Notes under the pieces: model-generated
Told to the model about the DNA's origin: nothing
Seen by the model: the letters and a program-made list of their open reading frames with translations, nothing else
Databases searched by the model: none
Shown: positions 47,316 through 55,700 of the stretch, in pieces
Layout of the letters: each line of letters starts with the position of its first letter
Position numbering within the stretch: the stretch's first letter is position 1
Translations under genes and position numbers: made by a program
NCBI GenBank assembly: GCA_910588855.1
Contig: CAJUSR010000022.1
Span: 1 to 61,471 of the forward strand
Reading direction: 5' to 3'
From: an uncultured Kineothrix sp.
GTDB lineage: Bacteria; Bacillota; Clostridia; Lachnospirales; Lachnospiraceae
Length of the DNA stretch: 61,471 nucleotides

Positions 47316-47562
47316 TCCTATTTATTTAAGCCCATTTAGGTGGAGATTAGGACAGCGCTGGACGAAAATCGAAAACCTACATCAAAGAAGTCAGAAATGC
47401 CCATCACTGATGCGGTCATCCTATGGCTTTTAAGAAATGCGAGGTGAAACAGAATATTTAGCAGTTAGGAAGCAATTATTTTATTGCGTGATAAGGACTA
47501 TTCAAGTGTACGTGCTTGGGTAGTCCTTATCTTTTTGCAGAATTTTAGGAGGAAGGGAACAT
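47253..47562. other. Probable left end of the integrated mobile element
   Basis: A perfect 15-bp dyad AATAGGACTAAATCA (47264-47278) with its inverse at 47308-47322 encloses an AAGCCC/GGGTTT hairpin, and AAGCCCAT recurs at about 47328. A frame near 47350-47430 (EIRTALDENRKPTSKKS) resembles phage antirepressor debris. No integrase is visible at this end. The right end lies beyond the window. Confidence 0.5.
47491..47537 (+). terminator. Intrinsic terminator upstream of the first element gene
   Basis: ATAAGGACTA (47491-47500) pairs with TAGTCCTTAT (47521-47530), with inner CAAG/CTTG, followed by CTTTTTG. It ends 26 bases before the next ATG and may stop incoming transcription or act as an attenuator. 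Confidence 0.75.
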
Positions 47563-48096
47563 ATGGAATTTAACGAAATGGAAAAACGGCTATTGTACCA
47601 GACAGAAGGAAGTGAATGGTATGCCGTCCTGCATGAGCTGGCTATGGCTTCAAGGTATGCAAAAGACCCGGACAGGCGAAAAGCGGCGGACAGCCTTATT
47701 AAAAAGCTGAACTCCCTGACAGATGGTGAATGCATGGAGATTGTATACGATATCAGGAAAAACTACAGGCTTCCCAAGGGAAGCAGGACTGTTGGCGAGA
47801 TGCTTGCGGAGGCAAGGCAGAGGTCCGGCGCTGAACAGTTAAAAGGGCATGACATCATGGCACTGGAACGGTTTGACCCGGAAGTGCGCCACATGGTCAT
47901 CTTTGAGGTGCTTTCAGGTGATTCCTTTGCAGGCAGTAAAGGCGACAGGGTGCGCCTGTTCCTGACGGATGCCGGGTACCAGAAATTTAAGGAACGGCAG
48001 GAGCAGGGGGAGGTCAGGATAGAGAACCATGCGAAGGTTGCACCGGGCGGCCATCTGCATTGTGACCGCAGCGAGGATAGGAACCGCACCCGATAG
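47563..48096 (+). CDS. Uncharacterised mobile-element protein
   Basis: The protein has 177 residues, AGGAGG before the ATG, soluble. The N-terminal 90 residues are helical (EMEKRLLYQTEGSEWYAVLH); the C-terminal 80 residues look like a separate small domain (VRHMVIFEVLSGDSFAGSKG). I do not recognise either. It is the first gene of the element and is followed by the replication gene after 29 bases, so a role in replication control is possible but not shown. Confidence 0.65.
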   Translation: MEFNEMEKRLLYQTEGSEWYAVLHELAMASRYAKDPDRRKAADSLIKKLNSLTDGECMEIVYDIRKNYRLPKGSRTVGEMLAEARQRSGAEQLKGHDIMALERFDPEVRHMVIFEVLSGDSFAGSKGDRVRLFLTDAGYQKFKERQEQGEVRIENHAKVAPGGHLHCDRSEDRNRTR

Positions 48097-48125
48097 TGTG
48101 GACATTTGGAAAGGGGGTTTTTGAT

Positions 48126-48983
48126 ATGGCAGTATTCCGGGTAGAGAAGACAAAAGATTTCACCGTCATGGGCAACCACCATCTCCGCAACGGGAAGTTA
48201 TCGCTGAAGGCAAAGGGGCTCCTATCCCTCATGCTTTCACTGCCGGAGGATTGGGATTATACAACAAAAGGGCTTGCCTGCATCTGCAAGGACGGGGTGG
48301 ATTCCATTGGCAGTGCCTTAAAGGAATTAGAGTAGCATGGGTATCTCACAAGGCGGCGCATCCGCTTTGAAAACGGGCGGCTGGGGGATATCGAATACAT
48401 GATACATGAAAAGCCGGTAAGCGGGGAACCAGAAGGGGATCCACCTGAACGGGAAAATCCAGAACAGGTAAAACCAATACAGGCAAAACCAAAACAGGGG
48501 GAACCAAAACAGGAGGAGCCTGGACAGGGAAAACCCGCACAATTAAATACTGATTCATTAAACACAGACAGATTAAATACACATCAATCAATCTATCCGG
48601 CAGGATGCCGGGATGGGATGGATCAGATGGAACTGGCAGAAGCATACAGGGAGATCATTCGTGAAAATGTTGAGTATGGTATCTTAGCGGAACGGTATGG
48701 GGAACAGCGGATGGATGAAACAGTGGAGCTGATGCTGGAAGTAGTTTTGTCAAAACGCCCCTATATCCGCATAGCAGGCGACGATTTCCCCAGGGAGGTT
48801 GTGAGGGGCCGGTTCTTAAAGATCAATTCCAGCCACTTAGAGTATGTCTTTGGCTGTATTGACAAAAACACCACAAAGGTAGGGAATATCAAGGCGTACC
48901 TGCTGGCGGCACTATATAACGCCCCGGCGACAATGGACAGCTATTACCGGGCGGAGGTCAACCATGATCTGTACGGTACATAA
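48126..48983 (+). pseudogene. DUF6017-type plasmid replication/HTH protein split by an amber codon
   Basis: The N-terminal winged-helix part (MAVFRVEKTKDFTVMGNHHL, then LSLKAKGLLSLMLSLPEDW) is typical of RepA/DUF6017 proteins of Firmicute elements. At 48333-48335 a TAG interrupts the frame between KELE and HGYLTRRRIRFENG; the same frame continues through a Pro/Gln/Lys-rich linker to the DUF6017 C-terminal domain (PYIRIAGDDFPREVVRGRFL) ending at 48983. Only one base change is needed. A reinitiation ATG exists at 48399. It is either a nonsense mutation or conditional read-through. ParM follows. Confidence 0.8.
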
Positions 48984-49017
48984 GCGCAGAAAACTCAGAG
49001 GAAAAGGAGAAAAATTT

Positions 49018-49935
49018 ATGGAACAGATTTACAGGATCGGCATTGACCATGGGTATGGGAACATCAAGACGGCACACCACATTTTCCAGTCGGGAGTGGT
49101 GCAGAAGGGGAGCATCACAGAATTATCCGGCATGGTGGTTGAGTTTGAAGGGAAATTTTACGAGATCGGCTCCACCCATAAGGAGTACCAGATGGACAAG
49201 GTGTGGGATGAAGATTATTACGTGCTTACCCTTGCGGCACTGGCGAAGGAACTGCAGGGCAGGGGGCTCTGCAATGCATCCGCCATCCTTGCGGCAGGGC
49301 TCCCCATCAAGTGGCTGGAAGAGCAGGCAGGGGCATTCCGGAAGTACCTGATGCAGAAGAAGGAAGTGGTTTTTAAATGCAATGGCACACGCTACCATGT
49401 GAAGATTGAGGATGTGGAGATTTATGCACAGGGATTCGCCGCCATTGCTGAAAACCTAAGAGACTATCAGGGATTCAATATCGTGGCGGATATCGGCAAC
49501 GGGACCATGAACGTTATCTTTGTGGTGGACGGCATCCCCGATTCCACACGCTACTATACGGAGCGTTTCGGCGTAGACTGCTGTGTGATCGAGATGCGGA
49601 GCGAACTGACAAACAAGGTGCATTCGGTGGTGGATGACCTTATCGTGAAAAAGGTTTTAAAGGATGGAACCGCAGAGATTGGCGAGAAATACCTGAAAGC
49701 AATCGGGGAATGCGCTACGGAATATACCGAAAAGATCATGCGGAAGTTGCGTGAGTATGGCTACAATGAAGAACTGGCGAAGCTCCATTTCCTTGGAGGC
49801 GGCGCCATGCTGATGAAGCACTTTGGGAAGCTGGATAAAAACAGGGTGCGTTTCATTGAGGACATCAACGCCAATGCCAAAGGTTATGAATACCTTTCCC
49901 ACCAGCGCCGGATCAGGAAGCTCCGGCAGAAGTAG
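49018..49935 (+). CDS. parM: ParM-like actin ATPase for plasmid segregation
   Basis: The protein has 305 residues of the actin/Hsp70 superfamily. Phosphate 1 motif IGIDHGYGNIKTAH, phosphate 2 NIVADIGNGTMNVIFV and adenosine motif LHFLGGGAMLM are present. ParM filaments push plasmid copies apart when bound to ParR-coated parC DNA. AAGGAG lies eight bases before the ATG. The presence of a partition system in an integrated element implies that it also exists as a plasmid-like circle. The next gene is the likely ParR. Confidence 0.9.
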   Translation: MEQIYRIGIDHGYGNIKTAHHIFQSGVVQKGSITELSGMVVEFEGKFYEIGSTHKEYQMDKVWDEDYYVLTLAALAKELQGRGLCNASAILAAGLPIKWLEEQAGAFRKYLMQKKEVVFKCNGTRYHVKIEDVEIYAQGFAAIAENLRDYQGFNIVADIGNGTMNVIFVVDGIPDSTRYYTERFGVDCCVIEMRSELTNKVHSVVDDLIVKKVLKDGTAEIGEKYLKAIGECATEYTEKIMRKLREYGYNEELAKLHFLGGGAMLMKHFGKLDKNRVRFIEDINANAKGYEYLSHQRRIRKLRQK

Positions 49936-49950
49936 GGGAGGGAAAAACAG

Positions 49951-50343
49951 ATGAGCGATAAAAGAGGGATAATCAAAAACATCAAGCCGGTATTCTGCCG
50001 GTTTGACATGGATGATGAGCCGGAGCGGAGGGCGTGGCAGATCATCCAGAAACTTAGCAAGGGGAACGGTGAAGGAAAGAACCGGAGCTATAACAGCATC
50101 ATTTCAGAGGCCGTTGTCGGGTATTACGATGAAGTGACCATGAGCCACGAGGAATTATTGGAGAGACTTGAACAGGTTATACATAAGGAAGTGGCAGCGA
50201 TCCCCGGCGTTCCTTTGCAGATACCATACCCCTATCCGGCAGCCCAGCCCCAGCAGACGGGGCAGCAGGAACAGACATCCCCCAAAACCGAAGAACTGAA
50301 TGAGGCCGCCCTGGACTTTATGGATGGCTTCATGGGAATGTAG
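49951..50343 (+). CDS. Probable ParR-type adaptor protein
   Basis: The protein has 130 residues and begins 15 bases after parM. The N-terminal part (VFCRFDMDDEPERRAWQIIQ) resembles a ribbon-helix-helix DNA-binding start, and NRSYNSIISEAVVGYYDE the following helices. The C-terminus is a Pro/Gln-rich linker and a short acidic helix (ALDFMDGFMGM), as expected for a ParM-binding tail. The assignment rests on position and this layout. Confidence 0.72.
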   Translation: MSDKRGIIKNIKPVFCRFDMDDEPERRAWQIIQKLSKGNGEGKNRSYNSIISEAVVGYYDEVTMSHEELLERLEQVIHKEVAAIPGVPLQIPYPYPAAQPQQTGQQEQTSPKTEELNEAALDFMDGFMGM

Positions 50344-50371
50344 CAGGGTGCATTATGCATCCTGTTTTTTT
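50344..50371 (+). terminator. Terminator of the parMR operon
   Basis: CAGG-TGCAT and ATGCA-CCTG form a hairpin directly after the stop codon and are followed by seven T. Confidence 0.8.
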
Positions 50372-50489
50372 CAGTATAAGCAGCGCAGGAACAAGGATTT
50401 TTCTGACTATGTAGAGATAGAAGATTGTTACTGTCAGATATGAAAATGGCTTGCATAGCGCAGACAATTTATTTTGTAGGGAGAAATCA

Positions 50490-51716
50490 TTGAAAGAGTA
50501 CAGGATCAAAGATGTGGACATACACGAATTGCTGCATTTTATCATGGAAGATGGCGGAAAGCTCCCGGAAGATTTTGATATGTTACAAAAGAGCGGAAAC
50601 TATCTCATCCATGTGGATGGGGAAAAGGCATTCTGTTTAAATGAGCGAGAAATTTATCTGAAGGACAGCATGGAAAACCTGATGGCAAGGTCATTACCAT
50701 ACTTTTCAGATACACGCATTTCTTTTTCCGTACGCATAAAGGACAGGCCGGGAAAGGCAGACATAACAATCCTTGATAACCGCAGGCTTTCCAAAGAGAT
50801 TACGAAGAAGCAGGCAAAAGGGAAATCCCTTACCATCCGTTACAGGAGCGGAAAAACCAAGAGCACCAGCCTCTCCACAGAGCAGTATATCAGAGGACCG
50901 TTCGGGGAGAAAGTCAACTGTATCTGCTATGCCTACCTTGCGGATGCATTGATACGGATGCGGCAGGATATGTTTTCCGGCAGGGGAGACTTTTTACCCA
51001 TTGTCTACCAGGCAGAAAATGAACGCTCCCTGTCAGCAACGGTACGGGAAATTCATACCATGCGGGAGAAAACTTTAGAAGCAGCAACTTTGGAGCAGTT
51101 CCGCAGGGATTGGGAAGAAATGCAATCCTTGCGGATAATGGATGAATACAATTACCAGAGGGGCAGGCCGGACAGCGAAAGGATTAAGTCCTTCCAACAG
51201 GAGATAAAACAGTCAGGATACCAGCAAGTGACGGAACAGATGGCGGCGCAGGCAGCTTCCTTCAACCTCCCGGTTTTTTCCCTGACAAAAAGAGGAACCA
51301 TTGCCCATGTCAGGGATATCAATGCGCTGGATAAGAAAGCGCCTGTCTTTATGAAGAAGGACTGGCTTGTGATGCTGGATATCCTTGCCAATAAGAAAGA
51401 GATCCCATGTTCCCGGAACACACTGGTGTGCCTTAAGAATGCGGCAAGGGATGCATACGATAAGGCAAAGGAAACTGACAAGCCGCAACTGGCAGGCATT
51501 GCGGCAAAAATAAGCTGTTTCCTTGAAGCGGTAGATAAAAAGGGGCTATCCGGTATTTTACGGGATGACAGTATTCTTCTCAGTGAAAAAACAGAGCTGC
51601 CGCCTTTCCTTTCCAATACAGAAAAAGAAAGGTTCCGCCATATCTATGAGACAGGGGCAAAGGAACAGATGGCGGTGGCAGAAAGAGCCGCCTATTACCC
51701 TGGAAGAGAAAGATAG
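50490..51716 (+). CDS. Uncharacterised mobile-element protein (TTG start)
   Basis: The protein has about 408 residues and is soluble. TTG at 50490 is chosen because AGGGAGA lies five bases upstream and translation then begins MKEYRIKDVDIHELL; the open frame to 50451 has no such support. The sequence is Lys/Arg-rich and helical (AKGKSLTIRYRSGKTKSTSL, EQFRRDWEEMQSLRIMDEYN). I do not recognise a family. It stands between the partition genes and the cis-acting sites, a position often taken by replication or mobilisation accessory proteins. Confidence 0.65.
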   Translation: MKEYRIKDVDIHELLHFIMEDGGKLPEDFDMLQKSGNYLIHVDGEKAFCLNEREIYLKDSMENLMARSLPYFSDTRISFSVRIKDRPGKADITILDNRRLSKEITKKQAKGKSLTIRYRSGKTKSTSLSTEQYIRGPFGEKVNCICYAYLADALIRMRQDMFSGRGDFLPIVYQAENERSLSATVREIHTMREKTLEAATLEQFRRDWEEMQSLRIMDEYNYQRGRPDSERIKSFQQEIKQSGYQQVTEQMAAQAASFNLPVFSLTKRGTIAHVRDINALDKKAPVFMKKDWLVMLDILANKKEIPCSRNTLVCLKNAARDAYDKAKETDKPQLAGIAAKISCFLEAVDKKGLSGILRDDSILLSEKTELPPFLSNTEKERFRHIYETGAKEQMAVAERAAYYPGRER

Positions 51717-51749
51717 CTGGTGTGGGGAAGTGCGGCACAGCCGACACCC

Positions 51750-51875
51750 CCGTATACTTTGCCTTGTCAACCCTCCCATTGGGGAGGGCAGCCGCTGTCA
51801 AGGATTTTCGACTAGGACTAAAATACTTGACAGCGGATGTTCTCCCCGATACAATGCAGGCGGCAAAGTATGCGG
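51750..51875. other. Nested inverted-repeat block (structured non-coding element)
   Basis: CCGTATACTTTGCC (51750-51763) pairs with GGCAAAGTATGCGG (51862-51875), 13 of 14. Within it lie CCCTCCC-N4-GGGAGGG (51771-51788) and CCGCTGTCAAG/CTTGACAGCGG (51792-51836). The whole can fold as a closed multi-branch structure. It may be part of a replication origin or a structured RNA; no coding frame is credible. Confidence 0.7.
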
Positions 51876-51918
51876 TAGGGTAGCCGAAAAAGTGGAACCG
51901 CCACCCGGCACTCAGGAT

Positions 51919-52239
51919 GATTTCAAGAACCAGCAGCTTGATATCCGGTCATTTTGAGACGATTTCAAAAACCGATAGTTTGATATCCGGGTGTTTTAGG
52001 ACGATTTCAAAAAGCAGTGATTTGATATCCGGGTATTTTCAGGCGATTTCAAAAGCCGGAGATTTGATATCCAGTCATTTTCAGACGATTTCAAAAAACA
52101 GGGAATTGATATCAAGGCATTTTGAGGCGATTTCAGAAACCGATAGTTTGATATCCGCCTGTTTTTAGGCGATTTCATTTCCAGCGGTTTTGATTTCACC
52201 TTCCCGGTTTCTTATATCAAAAAAGCCGGAACTGATATC
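51919..52239. repeat. Sixteen GATWTC boxes at exact 21-bp spacing (iteron or centromere-like array)
   Basis: GATTTC and GATATC alternate at 51919, 51940, 51961, 51982 and so on to 52234, every step exactly 21 bp, with one variant (TATATC at 52213) and GATTTC instead of GATATC at 52192. 21 bp is two turns of B-DNA, so all boxes face the same side of the helix. The array lies between partition/replication genes and oriT. It is probably the parC centromere or replication iterons. Confidence 0.85.
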
Positions 52240-52271
52240 TGTATGTAAAATATGGCAAAAATAAGGGGGTT

Positions 52272-52344
52272 CGGGGTACTCCCCGACAAGATTTAGCATT
52301 TCGTGCCCACGAAATGCGTATCTTGCGGCGTTCCATAGAACGCC
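52272..52344 (+). other. Candidate origin of transfer (oriT)
   Basis: In order: CGGGG/CCCCG hairpin (52272-52285), the perfect dyad GCATTTCGTG-CC-CACGAAATGC (52296-52317), then TATCTTGC (52319-52326), which resembles the MOBP nick sequence YATCCTG-C, then the hairpin GGCGTTC-CATA-GAACGCC (52327-52344). MobC follows 27 bases later. The nick would fall near 52325. Confidence 0.72.
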
Positions 52345-52371
52345 CTCTCCCGGAAAAGGAAGGAGAAACAC

Positions 52372-52719
52372 ATGGCAAGACCAAAGGGCGAAAACACACT
52401 GCGGAAGCACTTTAAACTGACGGAAGAAACAGCAAAACTGTTAGCTGAATGTTCCAAAGCTGAAAGTATGAACGAATCAGAATACATCCGCTATCTGCTC
52501 CTGAACCAGTCGGAGCATCTAAGAAGCAGGAAATTAGAACTTGAGATCATGCGGTTGCGGAATGAGATTAATAAGATTGGTGTGAATATTAATCAGATAG
52601 TAAAAAATAATAATCCCCATATATATAGTGAAGATGATAAAATAAAGATATTACAGTTGATGAATGAAATTAGGCTTGCGTTGATTGAATTCGTGGAATA
52701 CCCAAGAATAAATTATTGA
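52372..52719 (+). CDS. mobC: MobC-like relaxosome accessory protein
   Basis: The protein has 115 residues. The N-terminus (KHFKLTEETAKLLAECSKAE, NESEYIRYLLLN) is a ribbon-helix-helix fold, and NEINKIGVNINQIVKNNN is the MobC signature. It binds near oriT and assists the relaxase. AAGGAGG-type sites precede the ATG. Base composition changes inside the gene at about 52555: the 5' half matches the element and the 3' half is as AT-rich as the large gene that follows, which points to a recombination joint. The relaxase, normally next, is displaced 5.6 kb downstream. Confidence 0.9.
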   Translation: MARPKGENTLRKHFKLTEETAKLLAECSKAESMNESEYIRYLLLNQSEHLRSRKLELEIMRLRNEINKIGVNINQIVKNNNPHIYSEDDKIKILQLMNEIRLALIEFVEYPRINY

Positions 52720-52739
52720 TGCACAGATGAGAGGTCATT

Positions 52740-55700
52740 ATGAAGAGATCAGATAACATTATTTTACACTTAAGTGATTTGCATTTTTCAACAAAATTAT
52801 CTGGAACAGATAAGGTGAATTCTGATAGTGTATTGGAAGAATTGACGGAAATATTAAAAACTGTTGACTGGAAACCAACAATCATCTGCATTACAGGGGA
52901 TATTGTGGATAAATACGATATTGAGGGCTTTGCTTTAGCTAAGATATGGATAAAGAACTTGGCTGAAATACTTAGCGTGCCGATGGAAAGAATTTTAATA
53001 TGCCCCGGAAATCATGATTGCTCACGTGATATATTGATTTGCCCAGAAATAAATGTTGCAGATTCGCAAAAGGCAGATCAAATACTATCATATCCGATAC
53101 CAGATTATTTGTTGAAAAGATTTAGTCAATATAATGATTTTTGTCAGGAATTAGGCATAGTTCCTTACAAGTTTATGGGGGAAGAATCATATTTAGTCGG
53201 TACGAGAATAATTGACAATATATGCTTTTGGGGCTGTAATAGCGAATGGTTTTCATTTCATGACAAATCAGAACTATGGCTGGGCAAAAATTATTTAGAG
53301 CAAATGAAGCAACAGGATAGCCAAGAAAATAGTGATATTAGAATTGCTATTATGCATCATGGAACAGAATCAGATTTTGCTGAAAAGGAAAAGGGATTTT
53401 ACGAAGATAGAAGACCGGCGTTGAGATATTTGTGGTCGCTTTGTAATATGCTTTTATTTGGGCATACGCATGAAGGAGCAATTGGTAAACCGAGTTATAT
53501 GGAAAGCAACTGTTGGAGTGTACGTGCTGGGGCAACTAATATTAATGAAAAATATCCTAATAATGTTAATTTATTAAAGATACAAAGTGATGGGTTTGAA
53601 TTAAGACATATTATTTTTTCACCTGCTCAATTAGAAAATCGTTGGACAATAGAGCAACCTGAGAAAAAAAACTTTTGGAAAATGCAAACAGAAGATTTAG
53701 AGAAAGAATCTTGTTTTAGTGCTGATAGAATCAGGAAATTAATGAAAGATTATGTACAAGAGGTAATTGAAAATAAGGTAAGAGAAATAAATTGTCCACT
53801 CAATAGTTTAAAGCAGGAAAAATTAAAGGTAAGACTTGAGCGTATTCATAAAGAATTGCTCAATGGAAAAGAAGAAAGAAATAGTAAAAATGATTTAACA
53901 TCCTTATATAATGTTATTGAAAATAACAAGAAGGTGCTGCTTATTGGGGAATTAGGAATGGGAAAAAGCACATTGATGGCGCAAACTGTGATTGATGTTT
54001 TGGAGAATGGAGAAGAGGTTATTCCGGTTTTTGTACCAGCTAAATCTTTAACATTGACAGATGAAAATAGCGCAATCGAATTGCGTGAAGAGATAGATCG
54101 TTTTTTGATAGAAAGTTTTCTATTTGAAAATACTTTTCAAGAAGTAATCTTGAATGCAAAGAAAGTATTTCTTTTTATTGACGGACTGGATGAAATTAAT
54201 ATCACACATATTAAAATTTTATTGAGGCAGATCGAAAGGCTGATGAGGGCTTATCGTAATCTAGCAGCAGTGGTTTCTACAAGAGTGGCTGAAATTGGAG
54301 ACATTAATATTTCACAGTGGACAGTATGCGAGATGCCTCCATTGGATATGGAACAAAGAAAGAGAATGTTATTGCATGAAGCAGAAGCGCATGGAAAAGT
54401 AGGGCAGGAAAAAGATATATTTGTTCAGAAGAGTATGAGCATTATTAGAAAGAATCCTTCTATATACGGATTGTCCAATACGCCCTTATCTATAAGATTA
54501 TTATATAAATCTTTTGATTCGGATTTGGATATAGAGAAATTAACAGTGGGCGATTTGTTATTTGAGTTATTGAAAATGCGTGCTGCGGAGTGGAGTGAAT
54601 TGGATTTAAAAGATAATACAAATAATAATTATTTGGCAGCATTTCCAACAGATGATGATAAAATTTATTTGGTTGGCAGAGTAGCTTATGAGGCATTATC
54701 CAATGAAGTATTATCTGTAAAAAGTGCAAAAGTAATCGTAAAAAGTCTTATTCAAAATCAAATGCTTAATAACAATCTAGTGGCAGATGAAGCTATAAAG
54801 ACATTGATTTCTAATGGACTAATTAGTACAGGTGATAGAATCCGATTCTCATACCAGCCATTAGCTCAGGTCGCGGCGGGTTATTATATGGCAGAGGAAA
54901 TTATTAATGAGAGGTTGGATATAAACCAGATACCAGTGGAGTTGTGGCGAGAAATTGCATTTGCAGGTAGTATACTAAGGAATTGGAAGGTATTGCCAAA
55001 GTACAAAGAACTTTTCATAAATTTTATTGAGAAGTTACCACATGAAAATAATAGTATGGTATATATAATCAGTTATATATGTAATGAACTGATGGATGAG
55101 GACGTTGCCGTTTGGGCTTTGGAATGCGTAAGTAAAGTAGGATTCAGACCTCTTTGGTATTATGAAGGAGAGAGGAAGTATTCCGTTACAGCTATTGCAA
55201 AAATGATTGTTTTGGCAGGTGATAAAGGAACAGACTGGCTTATTGAGGAATACTTAAATCCGAGAATTCCCTTGATAAATGCAGGGAGTAGATTTATATA
55301 TGATTTTTTTGAACAATGGGTTGTATTAGTTGAAGGGCGCTTAAACAGTGAGCAAAAGGAAAAACTAAAAAAAGTAATTAGAGTTTTAAGATTTGGAAAC
55401 AGTATTTCCTATTTTTCTATTAGGGAAGTGTTATGTTATTTGATGCCTGAGGAGTTTGAAGTTGTAGACAGACTGAATTGTGTTTTACAGTTAGCATGTA
55501 AAGAAGACTTTTTTTATTGGGGTGAAAAACAATTCTGTCAAATGGCATTAAATAATATTGATGTATGCAATTTAGTTTTAGAAAATAGCGAGTATAGTAT
55601 AAGCGCATTATATTGGTTGAAAATAAATAACAAGAAAATTCCAACTGTAGCGGTTATTAAGAATTTATTACGGTATATATATGATGGAAAAGATAAAGTT

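Noticed and set aside
51917..52168. 83-codon plus-strand frame with 14-residue repeats (ISKTDSLISGCFRT type)
   Set aside because: The 21-bp period equals seven codons and leaves several frames open on both strands. There is no ribosome binding site, and the boxes are conserved at third positions, which points to DNA sites, not protein.
51919..52239. CRISPR array
   Set aside because: Conserved boxes are only six bases and the period is 21/42 bp with similar spacers; no cas genes are present.
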